Shown here piece by piece: positions 1 to 10,637 of a stretch of DNA of 64,000 bases. The notes beneath the pieces were generated by a model. That model did not search any database. It was not told the DNA's origin and saw only the letters and a list, made by a program, of their open reading frames with translations. The stretch lies in assembly GCF_012910705.2 (NCBI RefSeq), contig NZ_WTVG02000040.1, forward strand, positions 124,001 to 188,000. The letters run 5' to 3'. Position numbers and translations under genes: made by a program. The first letter of the stretch is position 1; every line of letters starts with the position of its first letter. The stretch comes from Aromatoleum anaerobium (GTDB lineage: Bacteria; Pseudomonadota; Gammaproteobacteria; Burkholderiales; Rhodocyclaceae).

Positions 1-409
1 TGACCTCGAAGCCGAATTCCCGCGGCGTGCCCCAGCGGACGACCTCGACGTTTGCCGACTCGTCGCGGCCCGGCGGCACGCTGTCGTGCGGGAGGTTCGG
101 CAGCCCGGCGACGAATGCATTGATCCGCTCGAGAAGCGCCCCCAGCGCCTGTTCGTTGGCCTTCAGCTCGTCGCCGATGCCCCCGACTTCGTCCATCACT
201 GCCGAAGCATCCTCTCCCCTGCCCTTCAGCATGCCGATCTGCTTCGACAGGCTGTTGCGGCGCGCCTGCAGGTCCTGGGTGCGCGTCTGCAGGGACTTGC
301 GCTCGTTCTCCATGGACTGGAACGCCGCGGCGTCGAAACTCGTCCCCCGCGTTGCAAGCGCTGCCGCGACGACGTCGATCTGGGTGCGTAGAAGTTGGAT
401 ATCAAGCAT
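1..409 (-). CDS. serS: seryl-tRNA synthetase, N-terminal part (runs off the window)
   Basis: Seryl-tRNA synthetase charges tRNA-Ser with serine in the cytoplasm. Only the first ~136 residues are present. They begin [10 protein letters not shown] and include the charged, coiled-coil tRNA-binding arm typical of the family (about residues 30-100, rich in E, R, K and Q). The fragment ends near a WGTPREFGF stretch that leads into the catalytic domain. The ATG at 409-407 is chosen because MLDI(K/Q)LLR is the usual start of bacterial SerRS. The gene is followed on the same strand in the genome by sequence outside the window; rarA, lolA and ftsK lie upstream of it on the same strand. Confidence 0.9.
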   Translation of the reverse strand, partial: MLDIQLLRTQIDVVAAALATRGTSFDAAAFQSMENERKSLQTRTQDLQARRNSLSKQIGMLKGRGEDASAVMDEVGGIGDELKANEQALGALLERINAFVAGLPNLPHDSVPPGRDESANVEVVRWGTPREFGFEV

Positions 410-519
410 GACAATTCCGGAATTCGAGTGGATTCAATGGGAACACGGGTTTTTCTGACAAGACAGGACATCTTCCGGCACCAAACCGCTCTATTCGCTG
501 GCCTTTCGCCCGCCTCGCG

Positions 520-591
520 AAAAGTTTGCGGCGATGCACAAATCCATTAATGAAATCAATCGTTTATATTCATCGCAATGGGCAAACTTTT
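520..591. repeat. 10-bp inverted repeat upstream of the small ORF
   Basis: AAAAGTTTGC at 520-529 is repeated in inverted form (GCAAACTTTT) at 582-591, with 52 bases between. The segment is AT-rich compared with its surroundings and lies between the divergent serS and the 87-residue gene at 673. It could be a pair of operator half-sites or the base of a long stem. No regulator is identified. Confidence 0.45.
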
Positions 592-672
592 CTTGCATTC
601 GGCGCCGCATATCTTAAGCTTAGTAAGCCAACACCGCGGAAGACGGTGCCCGCAACACTAGAGGAGAGGCCG

Positions 673-936
673 ATGTTGTCCATTAGAGACTGCCTTGATT
701 ATTGCGATTTGACCGATGACGAAGTTGCACTCGTTGCAGAACACGAGGGCATTCCCGACGGAGCCGCCGCGCAGGTTGTATGCGGCATGGTGCAAACGCC
801 GGAAGGGGTGCTGATGTTGACGACCTACATGCAAGACCTTATCGAGCGAGCCACCGAACGTGGGGACCTCGAAAGGGCCGAGCGGGCCAAGAGTGTGTGC
901 GCCCGCTTCATGGCCGACCACCCCCTCCCGCACTGA
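673..936 (+). CDS. small acidic helical protein of unknown function (87 aa)
   Basis: The reading frame starts at ATG 673, preceded by a strong ribosome binding site (GAGGAGAGG at 661-669). An upstream in-frame start at 526 would add a low-complexity tail and is unlikely. The product is small, acidic and probably all-helical: MLSIRDCLDY, then alternating acidic and hydrophobic residues, then a charged segment rich in E, R and A. No signal peptide, membrane segment or known motif was recognised. It stands alone, divergent from serS and convergent with rarA, whose stop lies 16 bases away. A real gene is likely because of the ribosome binding site and codon use, but its function is unknown. Confidence 0.6.
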   Translation: MLSIRDCLDYCDLTDDEVALVAEHEGIPDGAAAQVVCGMVQTPEGVLMLTTYMQDLIERATERGDLERAERAKSVCARFMADHPLPH

Positions 937-952
937 AAGCTGTCGCCCCGCT

Positions 953-2293
953 TCACTTTTCGTCTTTCCCCGCGTCCTTCGGGACGCGTGTAGCCGCCAA
1001 CTCGTCGAGTTCGCGCAGATGTTCGAGCTTTGCCGCGATCCGCGCTTCGAGTCCGTGTTGCGTCGGGCGATACCAACCCGGCGCATCCATGCCGTCGGGC
1101 AGGTAGCTCTCGGCTGCGGCGTACGCTTCGGGTTCGTCATGCGCATAGCGATAGGCCTTGCCATAGCCCAGTTCCTTCATCAAGCGGGTCGGAGCGTTGC
1201 GCAGATGCAGCGGTACCGGGCGCGACACGTCCTGGGCGACGTATTTGCGCGCCGCATTATAGGCTTTGTAGACCGCGTTGGATTTTGCCGCGCAGGCGAG
1301 GAAAACCGTCGCTTCGGCGAGCGCCAGTTCGCCTTCGGGAGAACCGAGCCGTTCGTAGGTCGCGCAGGCGTTCAACGCGATTTCGAGCGCGCGCGGGTCG
1401 GCGAGCCCGATGTCCTCGGTCGCCATGCGGATCAGGCGCCGTCCGAGATAGAGTGCGTCCGCCCCGCCGTCCAGCATCCGGCACAGCCAGTAAAGGGCCG
1501 CATCGGGGTTCGAGCCCCGCACCGACTTGTGCAGCGCCGATATCTGGTCGTAGAACGCTTCACCACCCTTGTCGAAACGCCGCAGTCGAGTGGATAGCGC
1601 CTCGTCGACAAACTCGGGCATCACCGTCACCACGCCGGCGGTTTCCGCGGCAACCTGGACCTGCTCGATGAGGTTCATCAAGCGCCGCGCGTCGCCGTCG
1701 GCAAAGCCGATCATGCGTTCACGCGCGACCGGCGCGAATTCCAGCTGCGGACACGCCAGCAGACGGGCACGTTCGAACAGTTCCCCCAGCGCTTCCTCGT
1801 CGAGCGGCTCAAGCACATAGACCGCAGCGCGCGACAGCAACGCCGAATTGACTTCGAACGACGGATTCTCGGTCGTTGCGCCGATCAGCGTCACGAGGCC
1901 CTGCTCGACGTAAGGCAGAAACGCATCCTGCTGCGCCTTGTTGAAGCGATGCACCTCATCGACGAACAGGATCGTCTGGCGTCCGCGCGCTTTTTCGGCC
2001 TGCGCGTGCGCGACCGCTTCACGAATGTCCTTGACCCCGGAGAACACCGCCGACAACGCGATGAATTCCGCATCGAAAACCCGCGCCATCAGGCGCGCGA
2101 GCGTCGTCTTGCCGACCCCCGGAGGCCCCCACAGGATCATCGAATGCAGCTTGCCCGATGCGAAGGCGAGCCGCAGCGGCTTGCCGGGACCGAGCAGATG
2201 ACGCTGGCCGGCGACCTCGTCGAGCGTCGTCGGGCGCATCCGCTCGGCGAGCGGTACGCGCGGCGGCTCGACGTCGTCGAAAAGGTCCGCCAT
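953..2293 (-). CDS. rarA: replication-associated recombination protein A (RarA/MgsA AAA+ ATPase)
   Basis: A clamp-loader-like AAA+ ATPase that acts at stalled replication forks. The 446-residue length is normal. The Walker A motif GPPGVGKTT is at about residues 56-64 and Walker B ILFVDEVHRF at about 108-117, followed by sensor GATTENPSFEVN near 138-149. The C-terminal half has the usual RarA tetramerisation domain (GSNPDAALYWLCRM, LPDGMDAPGWYRPT). The gene is 12 bases downstream of lolA on the same strand, the common lolA-rarA order in proteobacteria, and is probably co-transcribed with ftsK and lolA. Confidence 0.95.
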   Translation of the reverse strand: MADLFDDVEPPRVPLAERMRPTTLDEVAGQRHLLGPGKPLRLAFASGKLHSMILWGPPGVGKTTLARLMARVFDAEFIALSAVFSGVKDIREAVAHAQAEKARGRQTILFVDEVHRFNKAQQDAFLPYVEQGLVTLIGATTENPSFEVNSALLSRAAVYVLEPLDEEALGELFERARLLACPQLEFAPVARERMIGFADGDARRLMNLIEQVQVAAETAGVVTVMPEFVDEALSTRLRRFDKGGEAFYDQISALHKSVRGSNPDAALYWLCRMLDGGADALYLGRRLIRMATEDIGLADPRALEIALNACATYERLGSPEGELALAEATVFLACAAKSNAVYKAYNAARKYVAQDVSRPVPLHLRNAPTRLMKELGYGKAYRYAHDEPEAYAAAESYLPDGMDAPGWYRPTQHGLEARIAAKLEHLRELDELAATRVPKDAGKDEK

Positions 2294-2305
2294 CCGTGTC
2301 GCGCG

Positions 2306-2956
2306 TCAGTCGCCGATGACGTCGGCGCCCGCGGGCGGGACGAAACGGAACAGCGCCGGGTCGGGATGCGCGTTCGGCACCAGCGACGTAAATACGATCA
2401 TCGTCGTCTGGCCGAAGTTGTCCTGCAACTCCATGCGCTTCAACAGCCCTCCCGCGAGGCCCAGGCGGATCGACTGGAAACTGCTTTCCGCAAGCTTCGG
2501 CGTCGCCAGCACCCAGGCGAGCCCTTCGCCCGAGCCCGCTTCGGCGAAGTTGAAATCGCGGTCCAGCGTGCCGCTGCCGGCAAGGATCGCGGCCGGCGTG
2601 CTCCCCAGCGCGTCGCCGAGGCGCTTCACGGTGACCTGGTTGAGATCCCGGTCCCACGACCACAGTTTCTCGCCGTCGCTGACGAGGAGTTGCGGATACG
2701 GCTTGTCGTAGCTCCAGCGGAACTTGCCGGGGCGCAGGAACACGAAGCTGCCGCTCGCCTGCTGCGCCCTGCGTCCCGAAGCGGACGACACCACCTGTTC
2801 GAATTCGCCTTGCGCACTGCGCGCGGTGTCGACGAACTCGCGCAACTGCTCGACGCCGCTCGCCGCTGCCGCCGCTCCCGATGACGCCCAAGCGGCTGCC
2901 GCGCACAGCAGCACGCGTGCCATGAATGCTGCCCGGCCCCTGCTCCAATGACTCAC
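2306..2956 (-). CDS. lolA: outer-membrane lipoprotein carrier protein LolA
   Basis: Periplasmic chaperone that carries lipoproteins from the LolCDE complex to LolB at the outer membrane. It has 216 residues. A hydrophobic signal sequence covers about residues 12-33 ([12 protein letters not shown], ending at an AAAAA stretch). The mature protein has the LolA pattern: [19 protein letters not shown], a [14 protein letters not shown] strand, and [18 protein letters not shown]. The start at 2956 overlaps the ftsK stop by four bases (ATGA), which indicates translational coupling; an in-frame ATG eleven codons in is an alternative. It is distinct from the diverged LolA-like gene in the pigment cluster at 18597. 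Confidence 0.93.
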   Translation of the reverse strand: MSHWSRGRAAFMARVLLCAAAAWASSGAAAAASGVEQLREFVDTARSAQGEFEQVVSSASGRRAQQASGSFVFLRPGKFRWSYDKPYPQLLVSDGEKLWSWDRDLNQVTVKRLGDALGSTPAAILAGSGTLDRDFNFAEAGSGEGLAWVLATPKLAESSFQSIRLGLAGGLLKRMELQDNFGQTTMIVFTSLVPNAHPDPALFRFVPPAGADVIGD

Positions 2957-5256
2957 TCGGTCTCCTTCACGGGCGCGATCACTTCGCGGTTGCCGTTGCT
3001 GCCCATCGCCGATACCAGACCGGAACGTTCCATCTGCTCGATCAGCCGCGCGGCGCGGTTGTAGCCGATACGCAGATGGCGCTGCACGAGCGAAATCGAC
3101 GGCCGCCGCGTCTTGACGACGATCTCCACCGCCTGGTCATAGAGCGGATCGGCCTCGCCATCGCCGCTGTCTGCGCTGCCGAGCGCGCCGTCAGTCTCCT
3201 CCTCGGCGGCCGACAGGATCCCTTCGACATAATCCGGCGGCCCGCTGCGCTTGAGATGGTCGACGACCTTGTGCACCTCGTCGTCGGCGACGAACGCACC
3301 GTGCACCCGCACCGGCAGCCCGGTGCCGGGCGCCAGATAAAGCATGTCTCCCATGCCGAGCAAGGCTTCGGCGCCCATCTGGTCGAGGATCGTGCGCGAG
3401 TCGATCTTGCTCGACACCTGGAACGCGATGCGCGTCGGCACGTTGGCCTTGATCAGGCCGGTGATGACATCCACCGACGGGCGCTGCGTCGCGAGGATCA
3501 GGTGGATGCCAGCCGCGCGTGCCTTCTGTGCGAGCCGCGCGATCAGCTCCTCGACCTTCTTGCCGACCACCATCATCATGTCGGCGAGCTCGTCGACGAC
3601 GACGACGATGTGCGGCAGCGTTTCGAGCGGCTCCGGGTTGTCGGGGTTGATCGCGAACGGGTTGGTCATCGGCTTGTCCGTTTCCGCCGCCTGGGTGACC
3701 GCCTTGTTGAAGCCGGCGAGGTTGCGCACGCCGACCGCCGCCATCAGCTTGTAGCGCTTGTCCATCTCGACGACGCACCAGTTCAGCGCGTTCGCCGCGT
3801 GCTTCATGTCGGTGACGACCGGCGCCAGCAGGTGCGGAATGCCTTCGTAGATCGACAATTCCAGCATCTTCGGATCGACCATGATCAGCCGCACCTTCTC
3901 GGGCTCGGCCTTGTACAGCAGCGACAGGATCATCGCGTTGATGCCCACCGACTTGCCCGAACCGGTCGTGCCGGCGACGAGCAGATGCGGCATCTTCGCG
4001 AGGTCGGCGACGACCGGCTGCCCGCCGATGTCCTTGCCGAGCGCGACCGTCAGCGACGAATGCATGTCCTGATACGCCTTCGAACCCAGGATCTCGGACA
4101 GGCGCACCATCTGCCGCTTCGGGTTCGGCAGCTCCAGCGCCATGCACGACTTGCCGGGCACCGTCTCGACGACGCGGATCGACACCAGCGACAGTGCGCG
4201 CGAAAGGTCTTTCGCGAGATTCACCACCTGGCTGCCCTTGACGCCGGTCGCCGGCTCGATTTCGTAGCGCGTCACGACCGGCCCGGGATAAGCCGCCAGC
4301 ACCTTCACCTCGACGCCGAAATCAGCGAGCTTCGTTTCGATCAGGCGCGATGTCGACTCCAGCAATTCGGCCGACGGCGGCTCAAGGTCGGCAGACGGTC
4401 GATCCAGCAGCGCGAGCGGCGGTATCGATCCCGCCGGCAGATCGACGAAGAGCGGCTGCTGCCGGCCCTTCTCGACGCGCTCCGGCTTCGGCACGTCACC
4501 CATCGCAGGCTCGATCCGCACAGGCTCGATGCGCACCGACTGCGACGGCGCCGCTTCGGCTTTGCGCCGCTTCGGCTCGACGAGCGCGCCGCCTTTCTGC
4601 GCGACCGGTTGCGCCGCCTTGCGCTCGGTCCGGCCACGCCATGCCTGCCGCAGCGTGCTGCAGGCGCGCTCGAGCGAAGTGCCGATTCGTTCGACGAGCG
4701 ACAGCCACGAGATGCCCGAGAAAAGACTCAATCCGGACGCGAACAGCGCCAGCAACAGCAGGGTGCCGCCCGTAAAGCCGAGATAACGCTGCACCGCGGC
4801 GCCCAGCTCAATGCCGACGAGGCCGCCGGGAGCCAGGGGGATGCTCGCGCCGTGCGAGTGGAAGCGCAGCGATTCGAGCGCGCTGCTGGCGACCAGCACG
4901 ACGAAGAAACCCACCAGAACGATGAAAAACGACCGTCTGTCGAGCCGCAGGTCATGCTTCAGCCGGCGAAAGCCCCACACCAGCCCGTAGCCGAGAAAAA
5001 CCACCCACCACCACGCGGACACGCCGAACAGGTAATACAGCAGATCCGCGAGCCATGCGCCGAAACGCCCGCCAGGATTGGCAATGCGCGACACTTGGGC
5101 AGCGTGCGACCAGCCCGGATCGGCCTTGCTGTAGCCGAGCAGCACGAGGCCCACGTACAGCGACATCACGCCGAGAATCAGCCAGCGGGCTTCCTGCAGC
5201 AGCAGCGAGATCTTTTCCGGCAAAGGCTGGGAACGTGAGGACAGGCGGGACGACAT
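2953..5256 (-). CDS. ftsK: DNA translocase FtsK
   Basis: Septum-located DNA pump that clears chromosome termini and activates XerCD at dif. Of 767 residues, about the first 170 carry four membrane segments. A proline- and charge-rich linker of roughly 100 residues follows, so this is a short-linker form. The motor domain has Walker A (GTTGSGKS, near residue 430), Walker B ([12 protein letters not shown]) and the [15 protein letters not shown] signature. The C-terminal gamma winged helix ([20 protein letters not shown]) reads KOPS-type orienting sequences. It is first in the ftsK-lolA-rarA run, and its stop overlaps the lolA start. Confidence 0.96.
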   Translation of the reverse strand: MSSRLSSRSQPLPEKISLLLQEARWLILGVMSLYVGLVLLGYSKADPGWSHAAQVSRIANPGGRFGAWLADLLYYLFGVSAWWWVVFLGYGLVWGFRRLKHDLRLDRRSFFIVLVGFFVVLVASSALESLRFHSHGASIPLAPGGLVGIELGAAVQRYLGFTGGTLLLLALFASGLSLFSGISWLSLVERIGTSLERACSTLRQAWRGRTERKAAQPVAQKGGALVEPKRRKAEAAPSQSVRIEPVRIEPAMGDVPKPERVEKGRQQPLFVDLPAGSIPPLALLDRPSADLEPPSAELLESTSRLIETKLADFGVEVKVLAAYPGPVVTRYEIEPATGVKGSQVVNLAKDLSRALSLVSIRVVETVPGKSCMALELPNPKRQMVRLSEILGSKAYQDMHSSLTVALGKDIGGQPVVADLAKMPHLLVAGTTGSGKSVGINAMILSLLYKAEPEKVRLIMVDPKMLELSIYEGIPHLLAPVVTDMKHAANALNWCVVEMDKRYKLMAAVGVRNLAGFNKAVTQAAETDKPMTNPFAINPDNPEPLETLPHIVVVVDELADMMMVVGKKVEELIARLAQKARAAGIHLILATQRPSVDVITGLIKANVPTRIAFQVSSKIDSRTILDQMGAEALLGMGDMLYLAPGTGLPVRVHGAFVADDEVHKVVDHLKRSGPPDYVEGILSAAEEETDGALGSADSGDGEADPLYDQAVEIVVKTRRPSISLVQRHLRIGYNRAARLIEQMERSGLVSAMGSNGNREVIAPVKETE

Positions 5257-5357
5257 GAGGAGAAACTTGAGGCCGGAGGAAAACGACGGTGCGAAATTAT
5301 ATGCGATCCGTCAAGTCGGCCGTGGCCGCTGTTGCGAAGGGAAACAGACGGGCGCGA

Positions 5358-6029
5358 TCAAAGGCTCTGCAGGCGGTCGCGCAGCACGATGCCGGCGCCG
5401 GTTTCCTCGATAAGCCCCTGCGCCGCGAGGTCCTTCATCACCCGGCTGACCATCTCGCGCGACGCACCGATCATTTTCGCGATGTCCTGCTTCGTGATCT
5501 TGCGCACCACCACCGCATCCCCGTTCACTTCCTCGGACATTTCAAGCAGCAGGCGCGCGACGCGGCCGTAGACGTCCATCAGCGCGAGGCTCTCGATCTT
5601 GCGATCGGCATTGCGAAGGCGGTCGGCGAGGTTGGCCATGATGCGCCAGGCCACTTCGAAGTTGCCCTGCAGGATGGTGCGAAAATCGTTTTTCGCGATC
5701 ATCACGAGATCGGACGGCATCACCGCGACGACGGTTGCCGAGCGCGGCTGCTCGCCGAACATGCCCATTTCGCCGAACAGTTCGCCCTGCCCCAGAATCG
5801 TCAGGATCACCTCGCGGCCATCCTCGTCGCTGACGACGACCTTGAGGCTCCCCGTCAGGACCAGGTAGACAAAATCGCTGCGCTCGCCCGCATGCACCAC
5901 GCTCTGCCCGCGCGGGATGCGGCGCATCATCGCGGAGCGGGAAACCATGGCCAGGGTATCGTCGGACAAACCTTGAAACAGCGGGAAGGTCTTCAGGGCG
6001 GTGGTGGAAACCGCGGTGGACTGGGTCAT
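5358..6029 (-). CDS. Crp/Fnr-family transcription regulator
   Basis: The 223-residue protein has an N-terminal cyclic-nucleotide-binding-like beta barrel (about 15-130; FVYLVLTGSLKVVV, GELFGEMGMF) and a C-terminal winged helix with recognition motif TKQDIAKMIGASREMVSRV (about 175-193). No cysteines are seen, so it is not an iron-sulphur Fnr-type oxygen sensor. The barrel keeps the GE(L/M)FGE core near where cAMP binds in Crp. The ligand is unknown; a global Crp-like role is plausible. It is divergently oriented from trxB, with 259 bases between, so one intergenic region could serve both. Confidence 0.88.
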   Translation of the reverse strand: MTQSTAVSTTALKTFPLFQGLSDDTLAMVSRSAMMRRIPRGQSVVHAGERSDFVYLVLTGSLKVVVSDEDGREVILTILGQGELFGEMGMFGEQPRSATVVAVMPSDLVMIAKNDFRTILQGNFEVAWRIMANLADRLRNADRKIESLALMDVYGRVARLLLEMSEEVNGDAVVVRKITKQDIAKMIGASREMVSRVMKDLAAQGLIEETGAGIVLRDRLQSL

Positions 6030-6120
6030 GGCGACTCCGGAATGTGCTCGAACGGCGTATCAGAAAACGGAAAAACTGGCGACGCACAATATCACCAATC
6101 ATACCGGAATCCGCCATTGA

Positions 6121-7242
<1,122 letters not shown>

Positions 7243-7250
7243 GCACGGCG

Positions 7251-8345
7251 ATGGCCCGGCGGCTTCCTCCTGCTGCGCCGAAACCGGGGAGCCGGACCGG
7301 GCGCCCCTCGCATACTTTCGAGGAACTTGCCGCCTTGCGCGGCAAGCTTAAGCCCGCCGCAAGCAACCAAAAGCCTGCGAAACCGGAGCCGCCGCCTTCG
7401 GCTGCGGCAAATGACGCCCGCGACGCGACGGCCACCGGGATGCGCCCGGATGCTGCCCCTGATGACGATCCGGCGCTGTTCCGCGACGCCGTGCGCAATG
7501 TCGCACCGCTTACCAGAGGGGGCGGGCGAGCGGAAATCGAGACGCCGAAACCGCCGCCGGTGCCGCGTCCGCAACCCGCCGAGTCCGACACGCCCTCTCC
7601 CGCCGCGCGCTTGCCCGCTGACGCACTCGAGGATGCCGCCCTCTTTCGCTTGGCGGTCGGCGACGTCACACCGCTCCGCGACCCCGGGCACGCGGAGCTC
7701 GGTCGCGCCCGTCCGTCCCCGTACCCGCTGCACGCGCGCGACGAGGACCGGCATCGCATCGAGGCCGATCCGGCGTCACTGCTGCTGCCGCCCGATCCCG
7801 ACGCGCTCGATCCGGCGGAGCTTTTCCGTCACGCGGTGCGCGGATCCCGGCAGATCGAATCGCCCGACCGGGTCGAGCTGCAGCCTCCGCCGCCCCGCCC
7901 GGAGCCGCTGAAGCACAGCGAAGACGAGCAGGCTGCGTTACGCGAATCGCTCGACGCGCCGATGAGCCTCGAAGACCGGCTGGAAATGGGGGACGAGGCG
8001 GTATTCCTGCGCCCCGGCCTGCCACGCCGCGTGCTCGTGGACTTGCGCCGCGGGCGCTGGGTGCTGCAGGGGGAAGTGGACCTGCACGGCTACAACCGGG
8101 ACGACGCCCGCGAAGCCTTGGCGCGCTTTCTCGCGGCGAGCCTGCAGCAGGGGCGCCGCTGCGTGCGGGTGATTCACGGCAAGGGGCTGGGGTCGCCCGG
8201 CAAACTGTCAATCCTCAAGCATCTGTCGCGCGGCTGGCTCGCGCAACGCGAGGAAATCCTCGCCTTCTGCCAGGCCGGTCCGAACGAAGGCGGCTCCGGA
8301 GCGCTGCTGGTGCTGCTGCGGGCCGGCAATCCGCCGAAGGAGTGA
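7251..8345 (+). CDS. Smr-domain protein with a triplicated N-terminal LFR-AV motif
   Basis: Smr domains are found at the MutS2 C-terminus and in stand-alone nucleases such as SmrB, which cuts mRNA at collided ribosomes. The C-terminal domain is at about 275-360, with DLHGYNRDDAREAL, the IHGKG loop and GGSGALLVLL. The N-terminal 230 residues are proline- and arginine-rich. They contain three spaced copies of a short motif: LFRDAV near 76, LFRLAV near 131 and LFRHAV near 191. Each is preceded by acidic residues and followed by a basic or hydrophobic then PxP-rich stretch. Stand-alone Smr proteins normally carry one such segment. At 364 residues it is longer than the usual ~180-230. Its precise role here is inferred. 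Confidence 0.85.
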   Translation: MARRLPPAAPKPGSRTGRPSHTFEELAALRGKLKPAASNQKPAKPEPPPSAAANDARDATATGMRPDAAPDDDPALFRDAVRNVAPLTRGGGRAEIETPKPPPVPRPQPAESDTPSPAARLPADALEDAALFRLAVGDVTPLRDPGHAELGRARPSPYPLHARDEDRHRIEADPASLLLPPDPDALDPAELFRHAVRGSRQIESPDRVELQPPPPRPEPLKHSEDEQAALRESLDAPMSLEDRLEMGDEAVFLRPGLPRRVLVDLRRGRWVLQGEVDLHGYNRDDAREALARFLAASLQQGRRCVRVIHGKGLGSPGKLSILKHLSRGWLAQREEILAFCQAGPNEGGSGALLVLLRAGNPPKE

Positions 8346-8348
8346 ACG

Positions 8349-8366
8349 CGGCCGGCAATCCGGCCG
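8349..8366. terminator. GC hairpin between convergent Smr and PII genes
   Basis: CGGCCGG (8349-8355) and CCGGCCG (8360-8366) form a 7-bp stem with loop CAAT, 4 bases past the Smr stop codon and 8 bases before the PII stop on the other strand. There is no T-run, so it may be only a weak or factor-assisted terminator. Confidence 0.35.
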
Positions 8367-8373
8367 GGGGCAA

Positions 8374-8766
<393 letters not shown>

Positions 8767-10383
8767 TCAGTATTCATCCTGATAGCGCGATGTTATCGGA
8801 TAACGCCAGTCCCTGCCGAAGCCGCGCTTCGTCACCCGGATGCCGACCGGCGACTGGCGACGCTTGTATTCGTTGCGCTTGAGCATCGCGACGGTGCGCC
8901 GCACGTCGGCTTCGGGGAAGCCGCGCGCGATGATCTCGCGCGGCGATTCGTCGCGCTCCATGTAGGCCTCGATGATCGCGTCGAGCACGTTGTACGGCGG
9001 CAGCGAATCCTGGTCGGTCTGGTCGGGCTTCAGTTCGGCCGACGGCGGGCGGGTGATGATGTTTTCGGGCATCACCGGACTGACCGTGTTGCGCCAGCGC
9101 GACAGGCGGAACACGAAAGTCTTGTACAGGTCCTTCAGCACCGCGAAACCGCCGGCCATGTCGCCGTACAGCGTCGCGTAGCCGGTCGCCATCTCGCTCT
9201 TGTTGCCGGTCGTCAGCACGATCGCGCCGGTCTTGTTCGACAGCGCCATCAGGATCATGCCGCGGATGCGGCTCTGCAGGTTTTCCTCGGTGGTGTCCGC
9301 CGCCAGCCCCTCGAACTGGTCGGCGAGCAGGGCGGCGAACGTGTTCATCGCCGGCTCGATCGGAATCTCGTCGTAGCGCACGCCGAGGTTCGCGACCAGT
9401 GCGCGCGAATCGTCGAGGCTCATCTGCGCCGTATAGGGCGAAGGCATCATCACGGCACGCACCCGCTCCGCCCCCAGCGCGTCGACAGCGACGCACAGCG
9501 TCAGCGCCGAGTCGATGCCGCCGGACAAGCCGATGATCGCACCGGGAAAACCGTTCTTGCCGAGGTAGTCGCGCACGCCGGTCTTGAGCGCCTCGTAGAC
9601 TTCCTCCTCGACCGGCCGCGCCGGGACGATTTCGCCCGCTTCCCAGCGTCCGCCGCGAAAATGGAGCACGTCGAGCCGCTCCTGGAATGACGCTGCCTGG
9701 TAGACGACCTTGCCGTCCGCGTCGAGCGCGAACGATGCGCCGTCGAACACCAGCTCGTCCTGGCCGCCGACCATGTTGCAATAGACCACCGGCAGGCCGG
9801 TGTCGGCGACGCGCCCGCGCAGCACTTCGTAGCGGCGCTGCAGCTTGTTCATGTGGTACGGCGACGCGTTCAGGCCGAGCAGCAGTTCGGCCCCTTCGGC
9901 GCGCACCAGCTCGGCCGGACCCGATTCCCACAGATCGGCGCAGATATTCACGCCGAGCTTCACGCCGTTCAGCTCGAACACGCATGCGTCGAGGCCGCGG
10001 TCGAAATAGCGCTCCTCGTCGAACACTTCGTAGTTCGGCAGCAGATGCTTGTGGTAGGTCGCAACGACTTCGCCGTCGCGGATCACCGACGCGGCGTTGT
10101 AGCGCCAGTCGCGCCGCTCTTCCGGATGCCCGAGCACCAGCGTGATGCCTTGGGTGTGCAGAGCGATGCGGGCGACCTCCCGGCTGCACGCGCGGTAGAA
10201 ATCCGGTCGCAGCAGCAGGTCTTCGGGCGGATAACCGGATAGCGCCAGTTCAGGCGTCAGCAACAGGTCGGCGCCGGCCGCGCGGGCCTGGTCGAGGCCG
10301 CGGATGATCCGGTCGGCGTTGGCCGTGAGGTCGCCGACGGTGAAATTGAGCTGGGCGACAGCGATAGCGAGCGTTTTGTCCAT
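8767..10383 (-). CDS. nadE: glutamine-dependent NAD+ synthetase
   Basis: Makes NAD from deamido-NAD with ammonia released from glutamine. The 538-residue protein fuses an N-terminal nitrilase-type glutaminase domain (about 1-260) to a C-terminal NAD synthetase domain (about 270-538). In the glutaminase domain, ELALSGYPPEDL carries the Glu, and the nucleophile Cys lies in VNICADLWE. In the synthetase domain the ATP loop is GLSGGIDSALT, followed by TTGNKSEMATGY. The C-terminus ends in the typical GFGRDWRYPI region. It is probably transcribed with the PII gene downstream. Confidence 0.95.
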   Translation of the reverse strand: MDKTLAIAVAQLNFTVGDLTANADRIIRGLDQARAAGADLLLTPELALSGYPPEDLLLRPDFYRACSREVARIALHTQGITLVLGHPEERRDWRYNAASVIRDGEVVATYHKHLLPNYEVFDEERYFDRGLDACVFELNGVKLGVNICADLWESGPAELVRAEGAELLLGLNASPYHMNKLQRRYEVLRGRVADTGLPVVYCNMVGGQDELVFDGASFALDADGKVVYQAASFQERLDVLHFRGGRWEAGEIVPARPVEEEVYEALKTGVRDYLGKNGFPGAIIGLSGGIDSALTLCVAVDALGAERVRAVMMPSPYTAQMSLDDSRALVANLGVRYDEIPIEPAMNTFAALLADQFEGLAADTTEENLQSRIRGMILMALSNKTGAIVLTTGNKSEMATGYATLYGDMAGGFAVLKDLYKTFVFRLSRWRNTVSPVMPENIITRPPSAELKPDQTDQDSLPPYNVLDAIIEAYMERDESPREIIARGFPEADVRRTVAMLKRNEYKRRQSPVGIRVTKRGFGRDWRYPITSRYQDEY

Positions 10384-10476
10384 AGGCGCAACTATACCGT
10401 TTCATCTGGCAGTCGGCAGAAACCGCTCGCCCCGCTCGATCGACCATTTTTCACCCACAGGGTGCGTGGGGAAAGC

Positions 10477-10485
10477 TGTGGATAA
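10477..10485 (-). promoter_or_regulatory. single perfect DnaA-box 9-mer
   Basis: TGTGGATAA on the + strand is the complement of the consensus DnaA box TTATCCACA. It lies in the 254-base space between the divergent nadE and the FemAB-like gene. Only one copy is seen, so it may be chance or a DnaA-titrating or regulatory site. It is not evidence of an origin. Confidence 0.4.
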
Positions 10486-10637
10486 GCCGTGAGCAAGCGT
10501 TCCAAGTTCCCTGTCCGCAAGGAAAATACGAGTTTGCGCAATAATCGGGCAGCTGTGCGAACACAGCCGGCGCGCGACAAACGAATCGCGCTGGCCACGG
10601 TCCCACCGATCGCTTCGACCACCACCGGGCTGCCAAC

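Noticed and set aside
2926..5238. 770-residue + strand frame opposite ftsK
   Set aside because: It is the antisense shadow of ftsK: histidine- and arginine-rich, no known motif, no ribosome binding site.
10441..10490. Replication origin suggested by the DnaA box
   Set aside because: Only one box, no AT-rich unwinding region, and no dnaA or dnaN gene nearby.
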